Below, in pieces: positions 17,832 through 26,308 of a stretch of 64,000 nt of DNA. Both the position numbers and the translations under genes were made by a program. Origin of the DNA: Gammaproteobacteria bacterium (GTDB taxonomy: Bacteria; Gemmatimonadota; Gemmatimonadetes; Longimicrobiales; Gaopeijiaceae). The stretch spans positions 62,001 to 126,000 of the forward strand of contig JAPPMM010000028.1 in NCBI GenBank assembly GCA_028819075.1, written 5' to 3'. The notes beneath the pieces were generated by a model. That model made no database searches. It worked only from the letters and a program-made list of their open reading frames with translations, and was not told the DNA's origin. Each line of letters begins with the position of its first letter. Position 1 is the stretch's first letter.

Positions 17832-18680
17832 GTGAGCCGGCAGGCGAACCTGCGCGACACCCTGGGCGCCGGGCGCTGGCCGTCGCTGGCGGCGGCGGTG
17901 CCCATGCTCGTACTGCTCGCCCTTCCGGTCGTCGCGCTGGCGCTGGCCTCGTCGCCGGCGGAGCTGGCCGCGGGGGCACGCCATCCGCTCTTTCTTCCGG
18001 CCCTCGGGCTGACGGCGCGCACGACGGTGGTGAGCCTGGTGGTCGTGGTGGCGGCGGGCACCCCGCTGGCGTGGTGGCTCGCGGCCTCCTCCGGCCGCTG
18101 GGCGCGCGGCGTGGAGCAACTGGTGGACCTGCCCATCGTCCTGCCGCCCGCCGTGCTCGGCATCGCGCTGCTCCAGACCTTCGGCCGCAACGGCCTGCTG
18201 GGCGGCCCGCTGGAGGCGCTCGGGCTGCAGGTGCCCTTCACCACGGCCGCCGTGGTGCTCACCCAGGTGGTGGTCGCCTCGCCGTTCTATGTCCAGTCGG
18301 CGGCGGCCGCGTTCCGCCGGGTCGACCGCGACCTGCTCATCGTCGCGCGCACGCTGGGACGGTCGCCGGTGGGGGCGTTCTTCGGGGTGGCGGTGCCGGT
18401 GGCGCTGCCCGGGCTGGTCAGCGGGGCCGCTCTGGCGTGGGCGCGCGCGATTGGCGAGTTCGGGGCGACGCTGCTCTTCGCGGGCAACCTGCCGGGACGA
18501 ACGCAGACCGCGCCGCTGGCCATCTACACGGCGCTCGAGTCGGACGTGCAGGCTGCGGTCGCGCTTTCCCTGGTGCTGGCCGCGGTCGCGGTGCTGCTGC
18601 TGCTCGGGCTGCGCGCGCTTCCGGGCGGCCGTCTGGGCAGGGTGGTGGAGGCAGTGGCCGCAGGGGCGGGTCGGCGGTGA
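17832..18680 (+). CDS. modB: Molybdate ABC transporter permease
   Basis: 282 aa, GTG start 7 bases after the modA stop. It has about six transmembrane helices, with the ModB/CysT EAA loop in [22 protein letters not shown] and the conserved [24 protein letters not shown] is also family-typical. It forms the inner-membrane channel with ModC. Its stop overlaps the modC start (GTGA). Confidence 0.93.
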   Translation: MSRQANLRDTLGAGRWPSLAAAVPMLVLLALPVVALALASSPAELAAGARHPLFLPALGLTARTTVVSLVVVVAAGTPLAWWLAASSGRWARGVEQLVDLPIVLPPAVLGIALLQTFGRNGLLGGPLEALGLQVPFTTAAVVLTQVVVASPFYVQSAAAAFRRVDRDLLIVARTLGRSPVGAFFGVAVPVALPGLVSGAALAWARAIGEFGATLLFAGNLPGRTQTAPLAIYTALESDVQAAVALSLVLAAVAVLLLLGLRALPGGRLGRVVEAVAAGAGRR

Positions 18681-19429
18681 ACCCGACCTGGCACGCCGAG
18701 GTCCGTATGCGGGTCGGTGAGCTGGATCTGGACGTGCGCCTGGACGGTGGAGGGCGGCCCGTCGCCCTGGTAGGCCCCAACGGCTCCGGGAAGACCACCC
18801 TTTTGCGCACCATCGCGGGCGCCTACCGGCCATCCACCGGGGTCATCGCGGTCGGCGACCGCGTCCTGTTCGACTCCGCCCGCGGCATCGACCTCCCTCC
18901 GGAGGAGCGGAGGGTAGGCTACGTCCCCCAGGGCTACGGGCTGTTCCCGCACCTGCGCGTGCTGGACAACGTGAGGTTCGGGCTGGCGGGCTCTTCACGG
19001 CGGGACAACGGTGCACGGGCCTCCGCCCTCGCCGTGCTCGAACAGCTGGAAGCCGACCATCTCGCCGAGCGCTGGCCGGACACGCTCTCGGGCGGCGAGC
19101 GCCAGCGGGTCGCGCTGGCTCGCGCGCTGGTCACCGAGCCTCACATCCTGCTCCTCGACGAGCCGCTCGCGGCACTCGACGCGGCCGCGCGCCGGACCAT
19201 GCGCCGCCGGCTTGCTGAGCGGCTCGAGGAGAGCGCCGTGCCGGCCATGGTCATCACTCACGACATCCGCGACATCGTGGCGCTGGACGCCGATGTCCAC
19301 GTGATGGAGGACGGAAGGATCGTGCAGCGGGGCCCGGCCGACGCGCTCGCCACGCACCCCGCCACAGAGTTCGTGGCGGAGGTCTTCGGATCACCGCTGG
19401 CTACTCGCGGGAGCCGCCTTCGGCGTTAG
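18677..19429 (+). CDS. modC: Molybdate ABC transporter ATP-binding protein, short form
   Basis: 250 aa from the GTG at 18677, overlapping modB. Walker [10 protein letters not shown], signature [15 protein letters not shown], Walker [13 protein letters not shown] and the H-loop in VITHD are all intact, so the ATPase should be functional. Well-studied ModC proteins are about 350 aa with a C-terminal Mop/TOBE oxyanion-sensing domain; this one ends right after the ABC domain and lacks it. Sensing is therefore probably left to the XRE regulator. The stop overlaps that of the convergent FHA gene (19426-19429). Confidence 0.92.
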   Translation: MNPTWHAEVRMRVGELDLDVRLDGGGRPVALVGPNGSGKTTLLRTIAGAYRPSTGVIAVGDRVLFDSARGIDLPPEERRVGYVPQGYGLFPHLRVLDNVRFGLAGSSRRDNGARASALAVLEQLEADHLAERWPDTLSGGERQRVALARALVTEPHILLLDEPLAALDAAARRTMRRRLAERLEESAVPAMVITHDIRDIVALDADVHVMEDGRIVQRGPADALATHPATEFVAEVFGSPLATRGSRLRR

Positions 19430-19749
19430 CTGCCAGCATCGGCCTGCGAGGAACGGCCTTCGTCCGGCTCGGCATCGGCCCGGACACAGAGCGCGCCCAA
19501 CTCCCCCGCAGTGATGGTGCACGCACCGAAGCGCAGCACATCCCCGGGATCGAGCAGGGCCTGCCGGATCGGGTGCCACTCCTCCCCACGGCGCACGAAG
19601 GTGCCGCTCCCCGTCGCGCGATCGGCGACGTGGATCCGACCCTCGGGCAGGCAGACCACTTCGGCATGGCACCGCGACACGCTGCCGTCACGCAGCACGA
19701 CATCGCACGTGCCCTTGCGGCCCACGGTCCGAGCGACGATGCGAGACAT
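19426..19749 (-). CDS. Small FHA-domain protein
   Basis: 107 aa. Essentially one forkhead-associated domain: GRKGTCDVVLRDGSVSRCHAEV contains the phosphothreonine-binding Arg/Ser/His pattern (S-R-C-H), followed by the DRATGSGTFV turn. FHA domains bind phosphothreonine peptides, so a Ser/Thr kinase circuit is implied, but none is in the window. It starts 13 bases after the stop of the protease-FHA gene on the same strand and is probably co-transcribed with it. The stop overlaps that of modC. Confidence 0.8.
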   Translation of the reverse strand: MSRIVARTVGRKGTCDVVLRDGSVSRCHAEVVCLPEGRIHVADRATGSGTFVRRGEEWHPIRQALLDPGDVLRFGACTITAGELGALCVRADAEPDEGRSSQADAGS

Positions 19750-19761
19750 GTCCGAACCCTC

Positions 19762-20688
19762 TCAGTTGTCGGGTTTGCCGGCCGGCACCGGCTGAAGGGC
19801 CAGACGCGGCCCGTCACCGAACTGAACCACGGCATCCCGGGAGAGTTCCCGGGGCGTGAACGGAACCAGCCGTTCACCGTTGACCCACGTGCCCTCGCGC
19901 GAGTTCAGATCCTCGATGAAGAAACGCCCGCCCTTCCGGATCACGCGCGCGTGACGCATGGAGACGGTCGGGTCGTGGATGACCTCGTCGACCAGGGTCG
20001 GCTGGCGGCCGATGACCAGCCCGCCCTCGGCACGCCGGAGCCTGTGGCCCCCAAAACGGATGTCGATGGGTGGATCGCCGTAGTCCGAAGGATCGGCCAC
20101 GAACCGAAGATCCGGAAGTGCGGCTCCGTGCGGAGCGCCTCCCGCGCCTCCGGGTCGGCGAACGCCTCCCGCTACAGCCCCGCGGCCGGGCAGAAAGTAC
20201 CTGAACGGCAGATAGAGGCCCGAGCTGCGAGGCCTTCCGGGGTCGCGCGCCCCCGCCGACGCCTGCTCGACCACCCGCACGACCTCGCGGCGCGGCGCGC
20301 GCATGGTCAGGAACATCAGCGTCGGAAACATGACCGCCGCCATGCCGAGCGTGATCCACAGACCCAGGGCCACCCGGTCTTCGGTGGCTTCCATGCGCCT
20401 CTCGGTAGCCTCCACCGCCGACCCCACGGCCTCCGCCGCGGCGCTGGATGCCGCCTCCGCAGCCTCGGCTGCCGCGCTGGTCGCCGCCTGCACAGCCTGC
20501 TCGGCCGCTCTGGCCGCCGCTTCCGCAGCCTCCCTCGCGGCGCTGGCTTCATCATCGGTGCAGCGGGAGTCGGTCGTGCTGACGGCGATGCCGAGGGTCG
20601 TCAGTTCGCGCACCGCCTCGGTGATTCGCGAAGCCACGAACACGCCCTGTGACGCGAGGGCACCTCTGGTGTTCACGCCCACCACCAT
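19762..20688 (-). CDS. C-terminal part of a frameshifted trypsin-like protease: coiled coil, TM and FHA domain
   Basis: 308 aa by its own ATG, but reading upstream in the same frame to about 20765 gives the protease active-site strand (ELDQVQHDAAINPGNSGGPL). The apparent start is therefore internal. After the protease end (MVVGVNTRGALASQGVF) comes an alanine-rich coiled coil (about residues 45-95), one TM helix (LGLWITLGMAAVMFPTLMFL) and a C-terminal FHA domain (GLVIGRQPTLVDEVIHDP, SMRHARV, NSREGTWVNG). The layout suggests a periplasmic protease with a cytoplasmic phosphothreonine reader, or the reverse. It joins the N-terminal piece at 20741-21289 across a frameshift. Confidence 0.75.
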   Translation of the reverse strand: MVVGVNTRGALASQGVFVASRITEAVRELTTLGIAVSTTDSRCTDDEASAAREAAEAAARAAEQAVQAATSAAAEAAEAASSAAAEAVGSAVEATERRMEATEDRVALGLWITLGMAAVMFPTLMFLTMRAPRREVVRVVEQASAGARDPGRPRSSGLYLPFRYFLPGRGAVAGGVRRPGGAGGAPHGAALPDLRFVADPSDYGDPPIDIRFGGHRLRRAEGGLVIGRQPTLVDEVIHDPTVSMRHARVIRKGGRFFIEDLNSREGTWVNGERLVPFTPRELSRDAVVQFGDGPRLALQPVPAGKPDN

Positions 20689-20740
20689 CCCGCAGTCGGA
20701 GATCAGCGGCCCACCGCTGTTGCCCGGGTTGATCGCCGCA

Positions 20741-21289
20741 TCATGCTGAACCTGGTCCAGCTCTCTCCCTCCAGCCCTGACGTCCCACGGCGCCCGGTAC
20801 AGTCGGGCCGATCACGCCCCGCGTCAATGTCGTCTGCAGCGACATGTTTCCGGTGATGGCGTCCGCTATGCCGGGGAATCCCACGGCCCATACGGTCTCG
20901 CCCGTCTGCAGGGGCATGGTCCCGAGCAGGAGTTCGGGCAGCACCAGACCGTCCACCTCGAGAACGGCGAGGTCCAGTTCGGGAGACTCCCACCGCACGC
21001 GGGCCTCCCTCATGCCGCCGGTGTGCGCCGAGATCACCTGATGCCCCGCGCCACCGTTCACGACGTGATGGTTGGTCAGAACGATGCCGGGAGCCACCAC
21101 CGCCCCGCTGCCGGTGCCGAAGCCGGTGGGGAGCAGGGTGACGACCCGCACCACGCTGCGGTCGGCCTCGCGGATTCGATCGACCGCGGTCCTCGACTGT
21201 CCGGCCACCGTCTCCGGCGCCACGAGAAAAAGGGACCCGAGCATCCATGCCGCGACCAATCCCGTGCCTGCGCTGGCTCGGCTGGACAT
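20741..21289 (-). CDS. N-terminal part of the frameshifted trypsin-like serine protease
   Basis: 182 aa. ATG at 21289 after GGAGGGG, then a signal peptide (VAGQS end). The catalytic His is in VLTNHHVV and the catalytic Asp in ELDLAVLEV. TLTRGVIGPTVPG is the strand before the serine. The frame then runs into REKAG-like nonsense (WRERAGPGSA) and stops, while the serine motif GNSGGPL lies in the +1 frame just downstream (about 20715). The shift is in a GGAGGGAGAGAG tract near 20755-20770, a plausible slippage or sequencing-error site. Corrected, it forms one gene with 19762-20688. Confidence 0.75.
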   Translation of the reverse strand: MSSRASAGTGLVAAWMLGSLFLVAPETVAGQSRTAVDRIREADRSVVRVVTLLPTGFGTGSGAVVAPGIVLTNHHVVNGGAGHQVISAHTGGMREARVRWESPELDLAVLEVDGLVLPELLLGTMPLQTGETVWAVGFPGIADAITGNMSLQTTLTRGVIGPTVPGAVGRQGWRERAGPGSA

Positions 21290-21514
21290 GGACCATCCCC
21301 TCCTTCTCTACGGCGTGTCTGTGCTCGTCTACACCCGGCCGACGCGCATGTCACGAGCCACGCTGCCGGGTGCTCGGTTACCCTGTCCGGGGGACGTAAC
21401 CTGGCGCCACCGCCGGTGTACGGTTACCCGATCGCCGTTGGCGTTCATGGGCATGGCGGACCGCCTCGCTCCGTGCGGCCAGCCATCCCCCACTCACCTC
21501 GGGAGGAGGATCGC

Positions 21515-22012
21515 ATGAAGAGGTCCCTGCTGTTCGCCGCTGTAGCGATGTCCGCCTGTTCCTCGGCTCCGATCTCCTACTACGGCGTGGCTCCGCCCGG
21601 ACGGGAGACGGCGTATCAGTGCGCGGTCGCTCAGTTGAACATTCTGGGCTACACCATCGAGGACGGAAACAGCGACGCCGGCTTTGTCCGGGGCCGCAGG
21701 CAGACATCAGGCCTGGGAACCCAGATATTCACCGGCAACACCTACCACGACGTGCTCACCGCAACCGCCTTCGACAACCCGGCCTCTGGAGAAACCAACC
21801 TGAGGGTCGTGGCGACCCGCATCGCGGACCACGACACGGGCCTGCTCGGGGCCCTCACCGACGAGCCGGAGCAGGGAGAGGACGTCATCGCGCCCTCGGA
21901 CAGCGGGAAGGCCGACGCACGGGCGCTGCTCGCCAACTGTGGAGTCTCCAGCGTGACGACTTCCGGAGGGCCGGATCGCTACTTGCTCGAGGGAGCCGCC
22001 GGCCCGCGCTGA
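21515..22012 (+). CDS. Small lipoprotein of unknown function
   Basis: 165 aa. The ATG follows GGAGGAGGA. A lipobox (MSACSS) lies at residues 12-17, so it is a lipid-anchored envelope protein. The mature part (AYQCAVAQLNILGYTIEDGNSDAGFVRG, then NLRVVATRIADHDTG) resembles small envelope lipoproteins that read as a single alpha/beta domain; no named family is recognised. It is convergent with the amidase gene. Confidence 0.65.
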   Translation: MKRSLLFAAVAMSACSSAPISYYGVAPPGRETAYQCAVAQLNILGYTIEDGNSDAGFVRGRRQTSGLGTQIFTGNTYHDVLTATAFDNPASGETNLRVVATRIADHDTGLLGALTDEPEQGEDVIAPSDSGKADARALLANCGVSSVTTSGGPDRYLLEGAAGPR

Positions 22013-22046
22013 CCCCCGGCTTCCGCTGTCAGGGGGTCCGCCGCCC

Positions 22047-23729
22047 TCAGCGGCTCAGCGGAGGCGTGAACGGCGGCGGCCGCCGGTGCTGCGTGGCCTG
22101 CTCGTAGGCGTAGCTGATGCGAATCAGGGTCGGCTCGTCGAAGGGCCGTCCCAGGAGCTGGAGTCCCGCGGGCAGCGTGCCGAACGAGTATCCCATCGGC
22201 ACGTTGAAGGCCGGAAAGCCGGTCGGGGGCGAGAGGATCGAGCTGTTCGCCCCGTAGGTGGTGTTCTCATCGCCGATCAGCCGGGCCGGGTAGTTGTAGG
22301 TCGGATAGACCAGAACGTCGACTTCGTGCTCCTCCATGACCGCGAGCACGGCGTCCTGCAGCCGCTGCTGCGTCTCCAGGTATAGTGGATAATCCTCGTG
22401 CTCCTCGGGCACGTAGTCCACTTCCCGGTTGCGCTCCATGCTGGCGCGCAGGAAGGGATGGAAGTCGCCCGACTCTACCACCTCGTCAAGCGTCCTGAAC
22501 TTCAGTTCGGGACGCGTGGCCAGGTACTTCTCGAAGTCATGCTTCAGCCGGCTGATGCTCGGGAAGTCGCCGCGGATGTCGTCCAGATCCGGAATCTCGA
22601 CGGGATCCACGATGACGGCGCCGGCGGCACGCATGTCCTCGAGCGCCTGCTCCATCACCCGCAGCACTTCGGGGTGGATGGTGGTGGGCTCGTCTTCCTG
22701 CTCTTCTCCCTGCTGCTCCTGGTTCTGTCCTTCGCGCGCGCCGGACTCCTGTTCCCCCGCCTCCGGGTCCGCTGACGGCATCTCCTCGCCCGGGACGAGC
22801 ACCCCGCTTCCCAGCGAGCCCGGATCGTCGTAGTCGCGCGCCTCCTCGAACAGTTGGCGCAGCACGCCGATACGCGCGCCCTGGAGCGCGTCGGCGTCGA
22901 GGAACTGGCGGTAGTTGTCGGGCACCCGCCCCTCGCTCTCGAAGGTGACCGGATCCGCGGGATCCTGGCCCACGATCACCTCCAGCACCGCCACCGCGTC
23001 GGCCACGGTGCGGGTCATGGGACCGCCCACGTCGCGCGCGGCGCTCAGCGGGGCGATCCCGTCGCGGCTGGTGAGCCCCATGGTGGTGCGGAACCCGACC
23101 AGCGCCTGGTGGGAGGAAGGCCCCCGGATGGAGCTGCCGGTGTCGGAGCCCAGCCCGACGGCGCCGAAGTTGGCCGCCACCGCAGCTCCCGTGCCGCCGC
23201 TCGAACCCGCCGTCACCCGGGTCGGATCGTAGGGGTTGCGGGAGAATCCCGGCAGCACGGAACTGAGAGTGAACGCCCCGCTGGACGCGAACTCGGCCAG
23301 GTTGGACTTGGCCAGGATGATCGCGCCCGCCTCGCGCAGCTTGCGCACCTGGTAGGCGTCGTCGGGCGGAATTGCCCCGCGGAAGGCGAGGGTCCCGTTG
23401 GTGGTTGGCAGGTCGTGGGTGTCGTAGTTGTCCTTCACGATCACGGGGATGCCGTGCAGCGGACCGGTGAAGCCGGACTCGCCGAAGGCGGCATCCAGCT
23501 CGCGCGCCCGCCCCAGCGCGTACTCGCTCACGGTGATGATGGAGTTCAGGTAGGGGCCCTGCCGGTCGTACGCCTCGATGCGGTCGAGGTAACCCTGCAC
23601 CAGCTCCTCCGCCGTGATCCGGCCCTCCTCCATGGCCTGGTGGATGTCCGCGATGGTCGCCTCCTCGACCTGGAAGGCGGGTGCGCACGCGGCGGCGACG
23701 AGCAGGAGGAGGGGAAGAACGCGCATCAT
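22047..23729 (-). CDS. Amidase-signature family lipoprotein
   Basis: 560 aa. Lipobox VAAACAP at the N-terminus. Amidase-signature catalytic triad: K99 (VIVKDNYDT), cis-Ser S177 (AGSSGGT) and nucleophile S200 (GSDTGSSIRGP). All three are present, so the protein should be an active amide hydrolase on the outside of the cell. A Glu/Gln-rich insertion (EQESGAREGQNQEQQGEEQ) of about 40 residues lies between the core and the C-terminal third and is probably a disordered loop. It is 6 bases downstream of the ilvB stop and transcribed in the same direction; functional linkage to ilvB is not evident. Confidence 0.9.
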   Translation of the reverse strand: MMRVLPLLLLVAAACAPAFQVEEATIADIHQAMEEGRITAEELVQGYLDRIEAYDRQGPYLNSIITVSEYALGRARELDAAFGESGFTGPLHGIPVIVKDNYDTHDLPTTNGTLAFRGAIPPDDAYQVRKLREAGAIILAKSNLAEFASSGAFTLSSVLPGFSRNPYDPTRVTAGSSGGTGAAVAANFGAVGLGSDTGSSIRGPSSHQALVGFRTTMGLTSRDGIAPLSAARDVGGPMTRTVADAVAVLEVIVGQDPADPVTFESEGRVPDNYRQFLDADALQGARIGVLRQLFEEARDYDDPGSLGSGVLVPGEEMPSADPEAGEQESGAREGQNQEQQGEEQEDEPTTIHPEVLRVMEQALEDMRAAGAVIVDPVEIPDLDDIRGDFPSISRLKHDFEKYLATRPELKFRTLDEVVESGDFHPFLRASMERNREVDYVPEEHEDYPLYLETQQRLQDAVLAVMEEHEVDVLVYPTYNYPARLIGDENTTYGANSSILSPPTGFPAFNVPMGYSFGTLPAGLQLLGRPFDEPTLIRISYAYEQATQHRRPPPFTPPLSR

Positions 23730-23735
23730 CTTGCC

Positions 23736-25583
23736 TCAGAACAGATCGGAGGGATCGGGCTCCGCGCCCCGGTCCTCGTAGCGATTGGGGATGTGGTCGC
23801 CGGTGACCATGTCCTGGTAGGAAAGTCCCGGCCCGACCATCGGATACACGTGCGCCTCCGGGTCGATGACGACTTCCAGGAAGGCGGGGCCGGAAAACTC
23901 GAGGAACTCCTTGACGACCCGGGGCACGTCCTCCTTGCGATCCAGGCGCTTCGCGTACTCGAAGCCGTCCGCCTGCGCCGCCAGCACGAAGTTCTTCTTG
24001 CGCAGCGACTTGTCGCTCGCGGACAGCCGCCCCTTGAAGAACAGGCGCTGCCACTGCATCACCATCCCGTCGCCGAAGTTGTTCAGCACCATGACCTTGA
24101 CCGGAAGATCGTAGGAGGCGGCGGTCTCGAACTCGCCCAGGTTCATGCGGATGCTGGCGTCCCCGTCCACGTCGATGACCAGCTTGTCCGGGCGCGCGAA
24201 CTGGGCCCCTATGGCGGCGGGAAGCCCGAACCCCATCGTGCCCATGCTCCCCGAGGTCAGCCAGAGCCGCGGCTCGCTGAAGTCGCAGTATTGGGCGGCC
24301 CACATCTGGTGCTGTCCCACGCCGGTGGAGATGATCGCGTTGCCGCGGGTGATGCGGTTCATGACCTCCATGACGTAGTAGGGCTGGATGAGCGAACTCT
24401 CGCGGTCGTAGTCGAGGGCGTAGTCGCGCTTGAGCGCGGCGACCTCGGCGTGCCAGTCGGAGAAGTCGGCCCGGAAGCCGATGGAGTGCCCGTACGCCAC
24501 CAGGTCGTCGAGCGCCTCCCCGAGCATCCCGGTGTAGTGCCAGTCCGCCGGCTTGACCTTGTGGATCTCCGAAGGATCGATGTCGAAGTGGACGACCCGC
24601 CGGGCCCTGGCCGCGAACTTGGCCGGTACCCCGGCCACGCGATCGTCGAAGCGCGCCCCCACGGCGATGAGCAGGTCGCAGTCGTCCACCGCGTAGTTGG
24701 CGAACGCGGTGCCGTGCATCCCCAGCATGTGCAGGCAGAGCGGCGCGGTGGTGTCGAAACTGCCCAGCCCCATCAGCGTGGTCACGCCGGGGATGCCGAA
24801 ATCGTTGGCCAGCCGGCGCAGGGGCTCCGAGGCGTTGGCGTTCACCACCCCGCCACCGGCGTAGATGAGCGGTCGGCGGCTCTCGCCCAGCATGTCGAAG
24901 AACTCGCGGCACCGGTCGTGGCTCAGCTTGCGGGCGCGGAGCGCGTCGAGGCGGCGCCGATACCCGGGGATGGGCAGGCATCCCTCCCCGTGGAAGGCCC
25001 CGGTCCAGTTCTGCACGTCCTTGGGCACGTCCACCACCACCGGACCGGGCCGGCCGGTGCGCGCGATCTCGAAGGCCGTGCGCATGGTGGCCTCGAGCTG
25101 CTCCGGCTTCGTCACCAGGAAGACGTGCTTGGCCACCGGCCCCATCACCGCCGTGACCGGGGCCTCCTGGAAGGCGTCGGTGCCGATGGCGGCGGTGGGC
25201 ACCTGGCCGCAGATCACCACGATGGGCACCGAGTCGGCCATGCAGTCGCGCACCGGGGTCACGCAGTTGGTGGCGCCGGGCCCGGAGGTCACCAGCACGC
25301 ACCCCACCTTGCCGCTCGCGCGCGCGTAGCCGGCCGCCATGAAGCCGGCGCCCTGCTCGTTCGCGGGCACGATGAGCGGCATCGGCTCCACCCCGTCCAC
25401 CGCGTTTTCCTTGTTGTAGCGGAAGACGGCGTCGTAGGTGGGCAGGATCGCTCCGCCGCTGTAGCCGAAGATGGTGTCGATTCCCTCGTCGGCCAGGACC
25501 TGGACGATCATCTCGGCTCCGCTCATTACCTGACCCGCGAGCGGGTGCGCGCGGGAATCGCGGAGCGCGGTGCTGGTTGTCAT
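23736..25583 (-). CDS. ilvB: Acetolactate synthase, large subunit
   Basis: 615 aa. Start at 25583 (GGGAGGCG upstream) rather than the in-frame ATG eight codons earlier. TPP-enzyme three-domain layout: N-terminal IFGYSGGAILPTYDAVF and the GPGATNCVTPVRD segment, the central FAD-type domain, and C-terminal GDASIRMNLGEFETA...NNFGDGMVMQWQRLFF with the TPP/Mg motif. This is the catalytic subunit that makes acetolactate or acetohydroxybutyrate, the first common step of valine, leucine and isoleucine synthesis. The regulatory subunit is encoded divergently at 25724, which is unusual because ilvB and ilvN normally lie in tandem. Confidence 0.95.
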   Translation of the reverse strand: MTTSTALRDSRAHPLAGQVMSGAEMIVQVLADEGIDTIFGYSGGAILPTYDAVFRYNKENAVDGVEPMPLIVPANEQGAGFMAAGYARASGKVGCVLVTSGPGATNCVTPVRDCMADSVPIVVICGQVPTAAIGTDAFQEAPVTAVMGPVAKHVFLVTKPEQLEATMRTAFEIARTGRPGPVVVDVPKDVQNWTGAFHGEGCLPIPGYRRRLDALRARKLSHDRCREFFDMLGESRRPLIYAGGGVVNANASEPLRRLANDFGIPGVTTLMGLGSFDTTAPLCLHMLGMHGTAFANYAVDDCDLLIAVGARFDDRVAGVPAKFAARARRVVHFDIDPSEIHKVKPADWHYTGMLGEALDDLVAYGHSIGFRADFSDWHAEVAALKRDYALDYDRESSLIQPYYVMEVMNRITRGNAIISTGVGQHQMWAAQYCDFSEPRLWLTSGSMGTMGFGLPAAIGAQFARPDKLVIDVDGDASIRMNLGEFETAASYDLPVKVMVLNNFGDGMVMQWQRLFFKGRLSASDKSLRKKNFVLAAQADGFEYAKRLDRKEDVPRVVKEFLEFSGPAFLEVVIDPEAHVYPMVGPGLSYQDMVTGDHIPNRYEDRGAEPDPSDLF

Positions 25584-25723
25584 GGAGACGCCTCCCGTGG
25601 CGGGCACGGAAACGGATGGTGGTACCGTGGTGAATAGTCGAACAAAGGCACCCGAATGGCAAAGCCCTCCGGCGAGCCTGCATATCTTGCGATGCCAGCG
25701 CCATCCCGCAAGCTTAGACCGCC

Positions 25724-26221
25724 ATGCGACACACCCTGTCCGTCCTGCTTCAGAACGAGGCTGGCGCGCTTTCCCGCGTCACCGACCTGTTTTCGACCCG
25801 GGGCTTCAACATCGAAAGCCTCAATGTCGCGCCGACGAAGGACTACGCCGTCTCGCGCCTGACGCTGGTCACCAACGGCTCGGACGAGACCCTCGAGCAG
25901 ATCATGAAGCAGCTGAGCAAGCTGGTGGATGTCGTGGATCTGCGAAACATGACCGGGCGCGACCACATCATCCGCGAACTGGTGCTGTTCAAGCTGCGCC
26001 TGGCAACCGGCACCCGCGCGCAACTGGAGGAACTGGTTGCGGAGTTCGGCGGGTCGATTCTCGCCGAGCACGAAGGCCACTTCACCATCGAGATCACCAG
26101 CAGCGGCCCCAGGATCGACGGCTTCCTGGAGAGCGCCGGGCGGATCGCGGAGACCGACGCCCTGGTACGCAGCGGGGCCATGGCGGTATCCCGCGGCGCG
26201 CCCATGCGCTGGCGCGGCTAG
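25724..26221 (+). CDS. ilvN: Acetolactate synthase, small (regulatory) subunit
   Basis: 165 aa. The N-terminal ACT domain MRHTLSVLLQNEAGALSRVT and FSTRGFNIESLNVAPT is diagnostic of IlvN/IlvH. The C-terminal ALS_ss_C half is present (RELVLFKLRL, ETDALVRSG). It binds valine and confers feedback control on IlvB. It reads away from ilvB across a 140-base gap, so the two subunits need coordinated divergent promoters; I find no leader peptide or attenuator there. Confidence 0.95.
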   Translation: MRHTLSVLLQNEAGALSRVTDLFSTRGFNIESLNVAPTKDYAVSRLTLVTNGSDETLEQIMKQLSKLVDVVDLRNMTGRDHIIRELVLFKLRLATGTRAQLEELVAEFGGSILAEHEGHFTIEITSSGPRIDGFLESAGRIAETDALVRSGAMAVSRGAPMRWRG

Positions 26222-26308
26222 CCTCCGAGGATCCCGCGCAGCGGTCGTCGCTCGGGACCGTGGACGAGATCCGGGAACGAGCGCGCGCGAGGACGGAACC
26301 GCGCGAGG

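Noticed and set aside
22854..25637. Plus-strand open frame of 927 codons
   Set aside because: Antisense to the amidase and ilvB; no recognisable domains.
22537..25704. Minus-strand open frame of 1,055 codons across the amidase and ilvB
   Set aside because: It is a shifted frame over two well-identified genes on the same strand; Arg/Gly/Ala/His-rich composition and no motifs, as expected from high-GC third-position bias.
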